From Cardiocondyla obscurior (Eukaryota > Arthropoda > Insecta > Hymenoptera > Formicidae), in NCBI RefSeq assembly GCF_019399895.1, contig NC_091870.1, positions 4,770,001-4,834,000 of the forward strand: 64,000 nt of DNA. The letters are read 5' to 3'. Within the stretch, counting starts at the first letter, position 1. The number at the start of each line of letters is the position of its first letter. This document shows, piece by piece, positions 42,687-54,320 of this stretch. The position numbers and the translations under genes are program-made. The notes under the pieces were generated by a model. It was not told where the DNA came from, ran no database searches, and saw only the letters and a list, made by a program, of their open reading frames with translations.

Positions 42687-44320
42687 TGTTACGTGACGGT
42701 TTTCGCTGCCTCATCGCAGCTCCCCGCGATTATCACAGGACGCAGTAACGCCCGGCGGACCCCCGATGTTGTAGAGCGTGGAGCTGGAAGATTTTCAGAT
42801 TCGATTTGCATTTTATTTCTTTTACTAATCGCAACTTTTCTTTTACTTTTTTTTTTTCTGTTGTATCAAGTCAGACGGGGGCTTCTCGTCGAGCTGAGAA
42901 AACTAGGATGGCGAAGAAGCACGAGGGGAAGAACCAGAACAACGGTGGTAAAAACTGATTGAGCGGAGGAACTAGATATTTTGGAGGCGCGTTCCGACGC
43001 CCGGGACCGCACGTGGGGCCAGGCAATCGGGACGGAGATACCACGAAAGTAGTTGGTGTCCGGGGCGGGAGACTACCCTCCCGGAAAACATCTAAGTTAG
43101 AAAAAGCAAGGAGAAAAAGCCTCCCGCGGGAAAAATGCTTGGCGTGCCACGGCAAGTAAAATTAGAAATCACACCGAGTTCTGGATCGGGGCGAGGCAGC
43201 AACGTCGATTGCCTAATTCACAGAAGAGTTTCACGAAGGCAACGGCGTCCAGAAAAAGCAAACCGCAACAACGCGCGCGGAAAATGCGTAGAACCCCCTA
43301 TATATGCTCTTCTGCCGAAATCAATCGCGATCTTCGTTCTCTTTCGTGTCAGCGTGAGTTCGGAACAAATCGAGCGAACGAGGCAAAAATCGAGAACGAG
43401 GGACTGAGAGAAAGAAAAAGCGATGACGAGCGAGACGACGATGCCCACGAGAAGACGAAAAAGTTAGTGAGGACAACCATCCGCATTTTGCGACCTAATT
43501 TTGTAAAATCTTCTACTTCTTGGGGAAACGGTAGCGTGTTCATTTGTTGCCGGGCCGTACTTGTCGCAAGGCCACCCGAGGCTGTCAAAGTCAGCGGAAA
43601 AATCGCACGAAAATATCGTAGGTAAATTTATTGTGGTAAAATTTGAGTGGGCTCAAGCGCGGTCGACTGCTCCTCGCGATATTACATCAAACCATTTGTG
43701 TTCAAATTTATTCAGACATATAGGGATCGCGTTTGCAGGTGCGCACGGAGAACTCTTGGCAGAGGCCGAGGTCGGTGACGATTCATGACAATAGCATCGG
43801 AACGACGTACGACAGTTTAAATAAGTTCTCGCGTTTTCAATTTCGAGTAAACGCGTCGCGTGTTCGGTAAGCGCGTGGTCTGCAACATGTAGGGGCGCCT
43901 TGTGCGTAAAAAGCGCCTTGCTCAGCAGAAAATTGTTAATCTCTTCGCGAGATTTGAGTTTGGCCTCTCGATTGCGTTAACAAAAACACGTCATTTACTC
44001 GTCAAATATTTTTTTTGTTTTTGTCACGTTCTTTCTATAATAAACAATGTTCTTTTTGTTTTTAGTGTTAATTTCATAAGATTTATTTAACAAGATACAG
44101 ATTATCTTCCCGACAAGTTCTCCCGGTTTGAGTCCGCCTTTCTCCGTTCGGATGAGCAAGCCACCGCACACGACTAAGGTTTTTGGAAGTCTTTTGGTTT
44201 GAGTGATACAGCGAAACCCGTACCTGGCGCCAATTAAAATGTTGACGCAATTCGCTCCGCCGCTTGTCGGGATAAAGACTGGGGTTTTTCAATACTTACT
44301 CAACGTAAACGACATTGTGT
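42687..44320 (+). mobile_element. Diverged LTR-like region (start resembles LTR-D)
   Basis: TGTTACGTGACGGTTTTCGC, followed by CTGCC, ATCGCAGCTCCCCGCG, matches the start of LTR-D read on its minus strand (31873 leftwards). GC-rich text with CCTATATATGCTC (43295) and CTATAATAAACAATG (44034) could be a TATA box and poly(A) signal on the plus strand. The right boundary, flank duplication and internal region could not be defined. Several overlapping ORFs of 60-138 codons inside show no recognisable protein. Confidence 0.4.
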
Positions 44321-44457
44321 GATTGTACGGACACTAGTCGGATCAATGTTTTGTTTACATTTGGAAGCATTTTCCATTCATTCTCAAGTTGTACTGCCCC
44401 AAGAACGTACAGTTTCCTTTATGATAGAAAAGTGAGTAAAGTATTTATTTATAAAAT

Positions 44458-44640
44458 GCGGTTACTAAATCAAGTTCAGCGTGCGCAAATAATTGCACTT
44501 ATGAAAGAAGGTTTCTTTTAGTCCTACACTGCAAGACAACTTGGCATAAATCAGTCAATAGTTTTTCGCATTTGATCTGGTTATCAAAAAACAGGAAATT
44601 TGCAACTACAACAAAGACAAAATCAAGAACGCATTTAAAA
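44458..44640 (+). pseudogene. Tc1-like transposase, N-terminal fragment
   Basis: From the ATG at 44458 the frame reads MRLLNQVQRAQIIALMKEGF, a stop, then SYTARQLGINQSIVFRI, a stop, and SGYQKTGNLQLQQRQNQ. This is the paired helix-turn-helix start of a Tc1-type transposase, which binds the transposon ends. No catalytic domain follows. Confidence 0.65.
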
Positions 44641-44754
44641 AATAAAAAAAATAATTTGAACTAAAAGTAATGGTAAATTTCTGTATACTTTGACATGTAA
44701 AACAACTGGAAAAATTTAAAAAAATATAAACATCTAACTTTCCACAAGGGTTAT

Positions 44755-45337
44755 ATGTTAGCCGAGAGTGCTTGACCGAGGCGGAAAACACTGTACCCCG
44801 AAAATTGCGGTAGTGCAAAAATATTAATGCGGCCCTGCTTAGCGCAAAGGTTTCTGGAAGAACGCGATTATCTTGCACGAGGATTTTAAATCGCTCGCTC
44901 TTCTGTCGCTGGACAGAATGTTAACTGATAACATCTGTCAGTTGTGTTCGGGATTTCGACGCAATTTAATTCACTACGCTAATCTGTTATACTGTTATCT
45001 TAAGTTCTGTTTTGTTTTTAATAAAGTTTGTTTTCTTTGTAAAGAGTGTCTGCTATCTTTCTAAACGCAAGCGTGAATTTAGAAGTCGCGAGCTGGTAAC
45101 CAGATGAGTGCGCAACTTTCGAGCCAGAGCGCAATAATATATAGGTGAAATAGTGGGCCGTTGTTGGAACACCGAGAGAATACTTGTCAGAGACAAAATT
45201 TGCTCTACCTTACAAACCTTTTCTATACGTTTAAAAAAACGTTGGAGTGCAACGTTTTTCAAGTTTCCACCGGACAGGTGTTCTGTCCGGCGTCCGGCTG
45301 ATGTTCGACCGAAACGATGCCGAAATGCATCGTTACA
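44755..45337 (-). mobile_element. Fragmented LTR-A relative
   Basis: GCCGAGAGTGCTTGACCGAG, then GCGGAAAACACT, matches the LTR-A copy at 45891-47120 (near 46461). GTGTTCTGTCCGG and a terminal GCATCGTTACA (ending 45337) match its end. The middle (about 44880-45130) differs and carries its own TTTTTAATAAAGTTTG signal, so another insertion or a different subfamily is likely. There is no clear left end or flank duplication. Confidence 0.5.
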
Positions 45338-45886
45338 CAAGTTAACCATAAATACGTGCGTTTTACCAAAGAAAACTTTTTCTCTATAAAAAAAAAACTT
45401 TCATCTAAGCATGCATAAACACAGCACACTTCTGACCCCGTGCCTGATAGTTTGGAAGTTACAATTTCTCTTACTGTATTCCATTTTCTATACTAACTCC
45501 AAGCTCTTTCCTTGGTTATTTATGAGCAGTATTGTTCTAAAATAAAATAATCCAGAATTCGACGTAACAGAAAATAGAATATGTTATATATGCGTAATGG
45601 TATTATAACTTGAGCTTTTAGTAACAAAGGCTTAAGTATATCTAGCAAGTTTCTGCATGTATCAATCAAATTGCCAAATTGCAGAAGTTTGCTGATGAGG
45701 AAATCGATACACTCCGATTTTCATGCCAAAAACAGTGTGATCAAAAAATAAACAAATAAACTGCACAAGAGTGAACTACTAGACAACTTTATTTTACAAA
45801 CTTATTCTCCATTTTGTGATCAACCCGTTGATCCCGGAAAACAAATTCCCCAGCACTGGCCATGGTGAAACAATAGCATATCCCCA
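45338..45886. other. AT-rich spacer
   Basis: No gene or transposon end recognised. Confidence 0.5.
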
Positions 45887-45890
45887 AACT

Positions 45891-47120
45891 TGAAACGACC
45901 TGACTATCTCGTGCAATCGAATGTCGGGCTGGCGAGCGAATACTCGGGGCGCTCGTCGAAATTCAGGATTCGATCGTAGTGTAGGTCCGAAGAATGCACC
46001 GAGACGAGGATGTAATTAACAAAACAATATACTTTATTATAAATAACTCGGACGAACGCTTAGTAAAACGCCGTCGTTACAGCTAAGTACAATATGCGAT
46101 ATAAGATGCTTACGCGATAATAGAATTTGCGGATGGTCGCGATAATCCCCGCATATTACAATATTGGCGTGTCGCGTATCGGTGGGCGCGGTGATCGATG
46201 GAAATCGCAACGGAACGCGGATCGAAGTAATGCCCTTTTCGGGAGCATCGGTATTTCGCAGAACGCGGGCGCCGATCAGCGGGCGTGATTCCCGTTATAA
46301 TAGGCGGGTACGCGTGACGTTAAGTGTACGAAAAGCCGCGGTTCGGTAGGTGCGGTTCGGTGATAATATACGTCGGCGCGGATGACCGATACCGATGCGT
46401 CGGTGTAGTCGCGGTTCCCGAAATACGCAGAATGTACAATGCATCTTGCCTGGCGTCCCTTATCCGAGAGTGCTCGGCCGAGGCGGAAAACACTCAACCC
46501 CGAGGATCACCACGATGCGAAAGAATTCAATTGTCCGGCTTATTCGGATCGCAGACGTAGGATCGAGAGTCCTCGAAAGAGGCGGAGTGCGCTCCACCTC
46601 ACGAGCTAGTCGTGCGAACGGCTAAGTCGGATTGATTGGATTAAGAGCGCCAGGAGTTCCTGACCAAGATGAATTTAGCATCACCCCGTTGTTTGTGTTC
46701 TCGGTGGAAAAGATCGGTGGTCGTGCTCGCTCGAAAGCGAACGGAAAAAGACGGCCTCGCTGAGTTTCGACATCGCCTTTTTATACATAAAAAAGAATGA
46801 CGCCGGGTTTCCGGGCTCAGCGGGGTTCGTGACGTGTTCCGACGCGTGGCGCCGAGACCTTGGGAAGCGGCGCGCTCGGAAACGACGAGCCTCGGCGTCG
46901 ACGGCGCGTTTCGGCGGCGCTCGGAATAATTTGATTAAACCCGCGTATGAACTTAGCCGCGGAACGGCAGCAAGTATTCTGCCGTTGTACATTGCGTTTA
47001 CGGCAGTTTTATAATAATGTTTGGGGCGCACCGCGTCTCTGGTCCCCGCCGGACGGTGTTATGTCCGGCGGCCGACCGATGTCGTGGCCGGAACGGTGCA
47101 TTGCCAGGTGCACCGTTACA
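45891..47120 (-). mobile_element. Solo LTR, 1230 bp (family LTR-A, copy 2)
   Basis: It starts TGAAACGACCTG, ends GTGCACCGTTACA and is flanked by AACT (45887-45890 and 47121-47124). The minus strand carries TATAAAAAGGCGATG (TATA box) and AATAAAGTATATTG (poly(A)). It lies 260 bp from the FAS exon, inside the intron and on the same strand as the gene. Confidence 0.9.
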
Positions 47121-47384
47121 AACTCACAATTCTTATTTTTCTCACTATTATATCAACGCTATGCAAGTTCGTCATTCACTCCAAGAATTTTTTCATATCA
47201 ATAATCTGCCCTGTCATTATGCTTCGTGACGGTTGCGGCAAGCTACAACGCAGTTACAAAACCGTGAAAACCGAAACGTTATAGTGGATATGCATTATTG
47301 ACAACAATGTATATAAAATTAAACACATTGGTATACGTTGATATTTGTATTTTATTTATTATATTGTATTTAAATATGTCTTAC

Positions 47385-47629
47385 CTGAGAAGTAAATAAA
47401 AAATACGGTCGAGACTCACATATCGAAATTGCTGTTATAACACTTGTTCTTGTTTTTCGTAACTCTTTAGGATTCATACCGGCATCGACAACTGCTTCAT
47501 AAGTATGTTCCAATAACATTCTCATCCCTGGATCCATTATATGAGATTCTGTTGTAGATAAGTTGAAGAATTGTGAATCAAACTTGTTTATATTGTTGAT
47601 CACACCAATTCGTTCAGGTGCATCATGAA
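47385..47629 (-). CDS. FASN: Fatty-acid synthase-like gene, ketoacyl-synthase exon (upstream part)
   Basis: This internal exon of 245 bp lies on the minus strand, with acceptor CACAATTATAG at 47630 and donor CAG|GTAAGA at 47384. It reads HDAPERIGVINNINKFDSQF, then ESHIMDPGMRMLLEHTYEAV and DAGMNPKELRKTRTSV. This is the N-terminal half of the KS domain, including the conserved MDP...LLE..YEA segment of animal FAS. It ends in phase 0 and continues into the exon at 14338-14569. The gap between the conserved TSV and the next motif is short and atypical (ICESRPYFLF), consistent with a diverged paralogue. Upstream exons for the start of the KS domain were not found to the right. Confidence 0.85.
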
Positions 47630-48033
47630 CTATAATTGTGTAATAAACGTATATAGTAAATAATTGTAAATAAACGTGTATTATAAGTAATTAGTTTAAC
47701 AAAGTACACAGAACAAAATCGGATACAATTACAAATCCTATTATATATAACAGTACGCAAACGTTTTGTGAACATTTCGTTTCAAACCGTGTTAAGTATG
47801 CAATTATCATACAATCATGATCTCGATAGCCGTGTTTAATCTTTTAAACTTGTATTTTGATATGAAAAAAAAGATCACTATATTTAAACTCAATTAGCTA
47901 AATCAAAAAATTACAAAGAAAAGTTTATAATTTTACTATTCGTTAAAAACTCACCAATATTACTTAACACGGTTTAAAACAAATTTTTTATGTGAATTTT
48001 TGTGAGGTATAAACATAAAAACAATAAAAGTAC
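47630..48033. other. AT-rich intron sequence
   Basis: No gene or repeat recognised. Confidence 0.5.
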
Positions 48034-48035
48034 TA

Positions 48036-48405
48036 TACAGGGTGTCCCAGATCAGTGGACGATGCCGAAAATGATAAGTAGATTTAATCGAATTAAAACG
48101 AAAAGTCCTGTACCATTTTGAAAAATTCTCAATAGTTTTCAAGAAAAAAATTAATTTATGTACGCGTAAGAGCGACGAGAAAGCGTGGACTGAGTGAGCG
48201 CGACAGACGACGGTGCCATTTCTAGTCATTCGCCTGTCGCGCTCACTCACGCGCAGCTTTCTTGTCGCTCTTACGCTTATAAATTTTATATATTTTAATT
48301 TTTTTCTCGAAAACTATTGAGAATTTTTCAAAATGGTAAAGGAATTAATTCGATTAAATCTACCTATTATTTACGGCATCGTCCACTGATCTGGGACACC
48401 CTGTA
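48036..48405. mobile_element. Foldback MITE (family MITE-1, copy 2)
   Basis: The left end ACAGGGTGTCCCAGATCAGT, then GGACGATGCCG, has an exact inverted partner ending in GGGACACCCTGT, flanked by TA. The arms extend to a centre near 48215 (GACAGACGACGG...GTCATTCGCCTGTC). It is about 370 bp and non-coding. Confidence 0.9.
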
Positions 48406-48407
48406 TA

Positions 48408-48904
48408 AACATAAAAAAACTACTTAAGAAAGGTTATATAAACTGTTCCAATTTCAAGGATTTATTCAAATTTCTCAAAAAATGTTTAAAACAAAAATTA
48501 TTTGGCTCAAAAAAAGACATAAGACGACGTTATTAATTTAACCTACTAGAGTGATCGTGTCAGAAACATGTAAAAGTCAAAGGACCCCGCACATATTTTA
48601 TGGAAAATGGCTCTCGGTTAAATTTGCTCAAATTTTGCTATCTTCTAGAATTTGTTATTTTGAACAAAAGTTTCTATGGCCGCAACAAGATCTGACGAGT
48701 CGTTTTTGCTCTATAAGGGTTCAAGTATCGGTAATAATAGTTTAATCGTATACGTATATGAGACTATTTTTACTATTCTTTTCAAATTACAGTACTTTTT
48801 GAGTTAATTGTTAAAGTACAATGAAGTTCCCAGCTTTTAGCATTCCAGGATCAACGACATGGACGAGGCGGGAATCTGATCTCTCATGTGTACATGTACA
48901 TGCG
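48408..48904. other. Unassigned sequence
   Basis: No recognisable gene. The 64-codon ORF at 48551 shows no domain. Confidence 0.4.
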
Positions 48905-49088
48905 CATATATACATGTAGAGTAGTTCATCCGTAACACAAAACTATTTTTTTTTTTGTGCTAAATTTCACTTTAAAGGGATGAAACCACCCCTTACAAAT
49001 AGAAGGGTTATTTGCTTTTTTCGATATAACTCGAAAACTATTTATGATATCAAAAAAAGTTTTATACAAAAGTTTTATAGTAAAAACA

Positions 49089-50093
49089 TGTTGGCGGAGG
49101 CCACGAACTAGCTAATTCCAGATCCCGCGCCGCGACCGCCACCGATCGCCTAAGAAATTTAGCGCGGCAACCGTCCATCGTTTCTAATTTACGCGGGCCG
49201 ACCATCCGTCCGTGGCGTGTAGCGCGGACCGCCGTAGCCGGTAGCACGGGCCGACCACCCGCCCGTACCGCGCATCGCCACAGACCGCTCGGAAGAGGGT
49301 TTCCCCACTCTCGAGCCAACCGGTATATAAGCCGGTCCAAACGCGAGAGAAGCACCTTTTCCTCGCTGGAGAGCACTCCAGCAACCGATTCTCCAGGACT
49401 TGGGCGCTTCCAAGCCTACCTCGACCGGGCTCACCCGGCTCTCGTAACCGATACCGCTACCGCCGAGACTCGGGCGCTCCCGAGCCTTTTCTCGACCGGG
49501 CTCTCCTGGCCGTTGACACCTCGACACCGAGACTCGGGCGCTCCTGAGCCTCTCCTCGACCGGGCTTACCCGGCCTTTGAAACCGCTGCCTTTAGGACTC
49601 GGGCGCTCCCGAGCCTCTCCTCGACCGGGCTCACCCGGCTTTTCAAGTCCGCTGCCTTTAGGACTCGGGTGCCCCCGAGCCTTTCCTCGACCGGCCTTTA
49701 CCCCTCCCGGCGCTGGACATCGCAGACGACTTGGTACATTGCGTTGCCGACTCGCGGCCGCGTAATTCTGTCCGTGCGATCTACTTTGTACATTGCGACC
49801 ACATAACCCTGTCCGCGCTGCACGGCCTGGTCGGCCCACCTTGTATATATACGACTAGTAGGGTAGCGGACTCTCATAGTAAATCGGCTCTTCACGTAGA
49901 CTGTTAGTTTCAATAATTTGCTGTACTATTAACGTTAATTTACTTTTCTTTTGTTTCATTTTGTACTAATTCTGTTCCTATTTTCATTTATCTTATAATA
50001 AATTACTTTACTTTTACATTATGCACGTTTCGGTTCTTTAACTCGAACCCCGGTTCCTGACGAGCTTTCCACCGACGAAATTACCGTGTTACA
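49089..50093 (+). mobile_element. Solo LTR, 1005 bp (family LTR-B, copy 2)
   Basis: It starts TGTTGGCGGAGGCC, ends ACCGTGTTACA and is flanked by AACA (49085-49088 and 50094-50097). The empty-site sequence at 58026-58034 (reverse strand TAAAAACAACTA) contains AACA once, which confirms the duplication. It has a TATA box GGTATATAAGCC near 49321, five hairpin units (49399-49679) and a poly(A) signal AATAAATTAC near 49998. Confidence 0.95.
49399..49679 (+). repeat. Five spaced hairpin units in LTR-B copy 2
   Basis: CTCGGGCGCTCCCGAG or variants at 49399, 49469, 49533, 49598 and 49664, with the same spacing as in the copy at 16681. Only one CCGACTCGCGGCCGCG unit follows, against three in the other copy. 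Confidence 0.9.
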
Positions 50094-50575
50094 AACAACT
50101 ATATTTTACTGCGGTAACAGAATTAGATAAAAAAAATTTTTTAACAAAATTGTTTATAAAATTATTAAAAAAAATAAATTTTTTAATTCTATTATTGCAC
50201 TAAAACGGAGGCGTTTTTACCATAAAACTTTTGTATAAAACTTTTTTTGATATCTTTAATAGTTTCCGAGGTGTATAGAGGAAAGTGAAAAACCTCTACA
50301 CATGAAAATACTTTATTTCCGTAAGAATTATTTTTGAGCCCCGACTAAAAAATTTTTAATTTATTTGTTACTCTATATGCGTAAAGCTTCTCATTATAAA
50401 TACAAAAATTTAATCAGGGTAATACACTCAATAATAATAATAAGATTTCCATCAAAAAAAGTTAGAGAATCTTTAAATATTCAACATTGTAAAACTTTGT
50501 GTGCAATAATTCATCTTTAATATAAAACTTTTTTGTTTGTGCTTCAATTAGAATGACTGATTATGAAATTGAAAG

Positions 50576-50885
50576 TGTTGGGATTCGTGGTTAAATAAAT
50601 ATATTTGATTTAACAATCTTTATTTTATTATCCTTTTATTACAAATGAAGTTGTTTCTAATCTGTCTGACTACCGAATACTAAAACTCTATGGACCGAGA
50701 CAGTCCTTACTACATGTGTGCGTAGTGGGAGTTCTTACTCTATGCTTTGTGCGGTGTTTCGCTGATTCAAATTATCTTTCTTAATTCTTATCTTTATCGA
50801 TCACTTTCTTTTGTTCCGTTCTTCTTACCTTCACATAATAACCACACACACTTACACACATCATAAATTTACTTATAATCTAACA
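50576..50885 (+). mobile_element. Solo LTR, 310 bp, 5-bp duplication
   Basis: It starts TGTTGGGATTCG, ends AATCTAACA and is flanked by GAAAG (50571-50575 and 50886-50890). The empty paralogue near 57565 has one GAAAG (read on its minus strand), confirming the insertion. TTAAATAAATAT is a likely poly(A) signal. The family is unknown; the 5-bp duplication fits BEL/Pao or some Gypsy groups. Confidence 0.9.
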
Positions 50886-51228
50886 GAAAGTAAATGTGAA
50901 CTTTGCGCGATCTATCGAATGACGAAAAATAACAATAAAAATGAAACGGAGTCAGGTAGTGTTGATAACCTTGTCAAACTTTTTGATTAACTTGATGCGG
51001 GTGTTTCTGATTCTTGACTCTTAAAATATTAATGAGGAAATTTGTATAAAAATGTAACAATGTTTGAATTATAATTTCTATAAATTTGCATTGTTTTTCA
51101 TTTATTTAAACAGATTATTTGTACGTACTTGAAACGTTTACATTCACTGTTTGTATATACGTTTCATAATTATATATTGTAAGAAATGTTTAAGTGTAAA
51201 ACGGTAGATATGCTAAAAATTACGGATT

Positions 51229-51498
51229 TTAATTAGTACAATAATGGTATTCTTCATAAAAATGTTTAAAACAGAAATATTCACCACACCATGCACAGCG
51301 TATAAAAGCATCCATTCCAAAAATTTTACATTTAGGTATATGTTTTTTATTTTTAAAGTAACAGAAATCCACTGGATTTTTAAATTCTCCAGGATGCGTT
51401 TCTACATATCCGTTTTTAAACCAAGCATATTTAATAAAAAGATTTTTGAACCTAGGTGAAAAAAGCTGATTGTGCGTTAGTAATTGCAACTTTATCAC
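51229..51498 (-). CDS. Hypothetical zinc-binding C-terminal fragment
   Basis: The 89-codon minus-strand ORF reads MIKLQLLTHNQLFSPRFKNL and ends with a cysteine-histidine cluster, FIRCAWCGEYFCFKHFYEEY then HYC. The C-x2-C-x4-C-x2-H-x5-H-x-C spacing suggests a small zinc-binding domain. No ATG-initiated upstream part is apparent, and stops precede it. Its style recalls proteins encoded next to virus-like genes in insect genomes, like the relics at 0.3-3.6 kb, but that link is only an impression. The frame is intact and ends in TGTACTAATTAA-type sequence. Possible alternatives are a transposase C-terminus or a host exon. Confidence 0.4.
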   Translation of the reverse strand: MIKLQLLTHNQLFSPRFKNLFIKYAWFKNGYVETHPGEFKNPVDFCYFKNKKHIPKCKIFGMDAFIRCAWCGEYFCFKHFYEEYHYCTN

Positions 51499-51499
51499 G

Positions 51500-53350
51500 A
51501 GGCACAGTAGTGCCTCGCGCCAAGTATAGGCGCAGCGTACTAACGTGCCTATTATACGCGAGACGCATTTTAAAAAATTCGTACATGTTTGGATCTCGAC
51601 AATGGTTGAACCAATCGCTTTCTACATAGGTTCATTGTGTGGATTAGGGTCGATTTATATCATAAAAGTGCTTTATTTTTTTGCTACGTTCTCTACAAAC
51701 GAAGATATCGCGATGTAAAGTTTGCTTGCAAGAGTAAAATCATATTTTATCGTCGTCGTCGTCGTCGACAACAAAAATGTTCTTTTCGTTTTCGCGCCGC
51801 TAGATGGCATGGATTGATTTATCGACTCTGTTTCATTTATCGACTGTGTTTATTGATAAGTGATAGCGTAATAAATATTTATTAAATATTGCAAATTTAT
51901 GTGAAACCGTACAAGCATGAACCTAAGTTTGTCTTAATACTTTTAACTTTGAATAATTTTTTTAATAAAACCTTCTCTACAAAAATATTAATACGATCTA
52001 AATTTGAAATAGACTTTATAATTTTTATTAAAAAATGCGCTAATCAATTTTAATATTTTTATAATAGTTGCAAAGCAGTTTTTTCTGCTGTGTGAACAAA
52101 GCCAAAGATTTTTTTCGAAAAACTCAAGTAGTGATAAACAAAACTAAATATTGCAAACTTATATAAAAACGTATAAGGCGTCAATGAGGCGTCAAATGTA
52201 ATACTACAACGGAGAGACGAAAAAAATTAATTTGGTGCGTTTTACGAGTTTGGGCGTCGCTGGGGCCCATTCTATTTTCTATAATATTACAAACACATGT
52301 CGAACCGTACAAGTGTGACACAAGTTTACCCCGAACTTGTTATAACATCAATTTTATCAAACATTTTACTAAAAAGTATCAATCGTACAGCAAAAATAGA
52401 TAGAACAAAAAACGTGTGTTTTATGTACAAACTTATATATAAAGGAACACGTTTAGAAAGCGATCGGTCAGACCGTTTTGAGATCCAAACATCTCAATAG
52501 CTCAGAATAAAAGATCTTTAAATCGAAAAAAAAAAAACAAAAAAAAATTAAAATTACAATACAAGATAAAAAAAATAAAATAAAAATATTGAATAAAAAA
52601 AAATAAAAGAAAAAATAAGAAAAGAAACATAATTCTAAAAAGACAAAACAAAAATGCCGATGACTTAAAAAATATGTATAATATAACAAAAATATTGAAA
52701 ATAGGCATTGCAACAAATTTTTTGCCGTCCCACTTTTACAGATTGCGGACTGTTGGATGTATTTTAAAAATACTCTGTAATATACTGTTCAAGATTGAAG
52801 CAGTAATTTTAAAATTGTAAAGGACCCTTCCTTCCTGAATTTACTTTCTAAAACTTTAGCCTTGATCACCCGAGTCTATTGTCATAATGCGTCTGCTGCA
52901 ACGCACATGACACACACATGATAACCCGTACGTGCCCAATCGCGGTTGGCAACGAGAATATCCCTTCGGGAAGACTCGACTTCTCGAAGGTTCTCCTTTG
53001 TCTAAATAGCAAAGGCGCAAACCGATCGCGCGATCGGAAAAGGCAGTCTTCAGCTGGCTTTCGTAGCAAACGCATCGCAGCATCGCATTTTTGCATTCCT
53101 TTTGCTTTAATCCGCCGAGATTTCATTAGCTATACAGTAAACATTAAACTCGCAGCAGTTAATTGCATAATAATAAATAAATAAGATCCGATCTTAATAA
53201 TTCGCTAAATTATTATTTTCAACCTCACCGTGCTTGCGTGATCATATACATTCAGTGTGGTTACAAAAATCTGATGCATAGCACATCGTAAAAAACAAAA
53301 TTATAATTTGAGATTTTAAAGATTTGGTTTCGCAGCGTCAACTTTTTTTT
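51500..53350. other. Unassigned sequence
   Basis: A (CGT)n tract lies at 51751-51768. AT-rich DNA and A/T runs fill 52500-52720. GC-richer text at 52860-53110 has ORFs on both strands without recognisable domains. I see no element ends. Confidence 0.4.
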
Positions 53351-53356
53351 TTTTCT

Positions 53357-53991
53357 TTACATTATCTCTTTAGTTTTATAAAGAGTACTTATTATTAAAG
53401 TACACATTTTATGTTCTATTTTGGGGGAGTCTTTTTTGGGGGTTATTTCTTTACGTGAATGCATAATAGTTTTTCTATAAGTTTCTTCAAACTTTTGCAG
53501 TACATATTCCGTCATAAATGCAAATTTGTCTGCATTTGTTCCACCCTTCTCTATACTCATTTTCCATCTATGTTGCTGTTGTAACGATTTTACTTTGCGA
53601 AAACGGTTTTGTACACTATTTAAAGTTTGACTGTCATTTTTCCGCTTTTCCAAAATTCAATAGCTTTTCTTTTGTAATGAAAACCGATTGTTTTACCTTC
53701 ATCATCAATAATGCATTCTTCAGATTCAAATGTGTCTTTATTTCTTTCTGTTGATGTAATATACTCTACAACTTGTACTTCGTGCGGTTCTGATGGATCA
53801 GCGAAATCAAGCATGTAATCATGTTCAAATGATAATATGGAACGTGTATCTTGACATTTTTGTATAATGTCACAAATTTCATTATGTACACAGACCACCA
53901 AAGATAGCATTCGGCGGTACGCTAGTCTCTCTGATCTGAGGCAACGGCGGTATACGTGTGCTAGTGCGTCACGCTTCACACAATGAAGCAT
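53357..53991 (-). pseudogene. HTH-type transposon ORF, frameshifted
   Basis: Two overlapping minus-strand frames (53991-53620 and 53653-53357) meet at about 53640. The first ends in FHYKRKAIEFWKSGK and the second continues LNSVQNRFRKVKSLQQQHRW. The join has the form of a CENP-B/Psq-type helix-turn-helix, with an FW...V..RF..V.S...L.RW signature. I have seen this arrangement in multicopy insect genes linked to pogo/Tigger-like transposons. Acidic text precedes it. One frameshift breaks the gene, and no catalytic domain is visible in the window. Identification is moderate to low. Confidence 0.4.
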
Positions 53992-54320
53992 GCACGTGTG
54001 CCGCGGAGCGCCGAGGAGATCGAGAGAACGGGGGAAAATGTAGTGGTACGCAATTTGATGCTTTATCCTTTAGAGAAACGCGTGATGGAGAGAGAACGCT
54101 ATAGGTTAGGCACGGGATCAAAGCGGTATACAATATCGCTCTCGCTCGCACGCGTTTGTTTAGATGCGAGCGTTAAGGACAGACATATATGCTGCTCGAA
54201 CGCTGGCATTTCGTCTGTTCTTTCCGCATACATCACGTGCGGTCTGTTCTTTCCGTATATACCGCGAACAATAATATATCCACGTGCACCGCGCGCCGAC
54301 ATAGCGTTTAAATGTAATGA
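53992..54320. repeat. Fragment related to the arm of the 882-bp palindrome
   Basis: GCGCCGAGGAGATCGAGAGA, then ACGGGGGAAAAT, and further CTCGCTCGCACGCGTTTGTT parallel the arm at 32757-32910 (CGCCGAAAGGAGCGAGAGG, ACGGGGGAAAAT, CTCGCTTGCACGCGTTTGTG). The second arm is not seen. Confidence 0.55.

Larger units (their letters stand above)
14570..47384 (-). other. Giant FAS intron, about 32.8 kb, filled with mobile elements
   Basis: Both boundary exons are in phase 0 and encode adjacent KS segments, so they are most simply neighbouring exons. Everything between reads as transposons, LTRs, palindromes and AT-rich DNA. An assembly error joining two paralogues cannot be excluded from sequence alone. 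Confidence 0.65.
48905..50990 (+). repeat. PAL repeat, long copy carrying two LTR insertions
   Basis: The segments 48905-49088, 50094-50575 and 50886-50990 read continuously against the reverse complement of 58210-57470. Both foreign inserts are therefore bounded precisely. Shared landmarks include GTAGAGTAGTTCATCCGTAA, CTCGAAAACTATTTATGATA, GAGCCCCGACTAAAAAATTT and the GACGAAAAATAACAATAAAA block. Confidence 0.85.

Noticed and set aside
44240..44262. TGGCGCCAGGTACGGG on the minus strand as a primer-binding site
   Set aside because: A similar word occurs inside LTR-D near 30330, so it may be LTR-internal, and no LTR end with a matching partner was found beside it.
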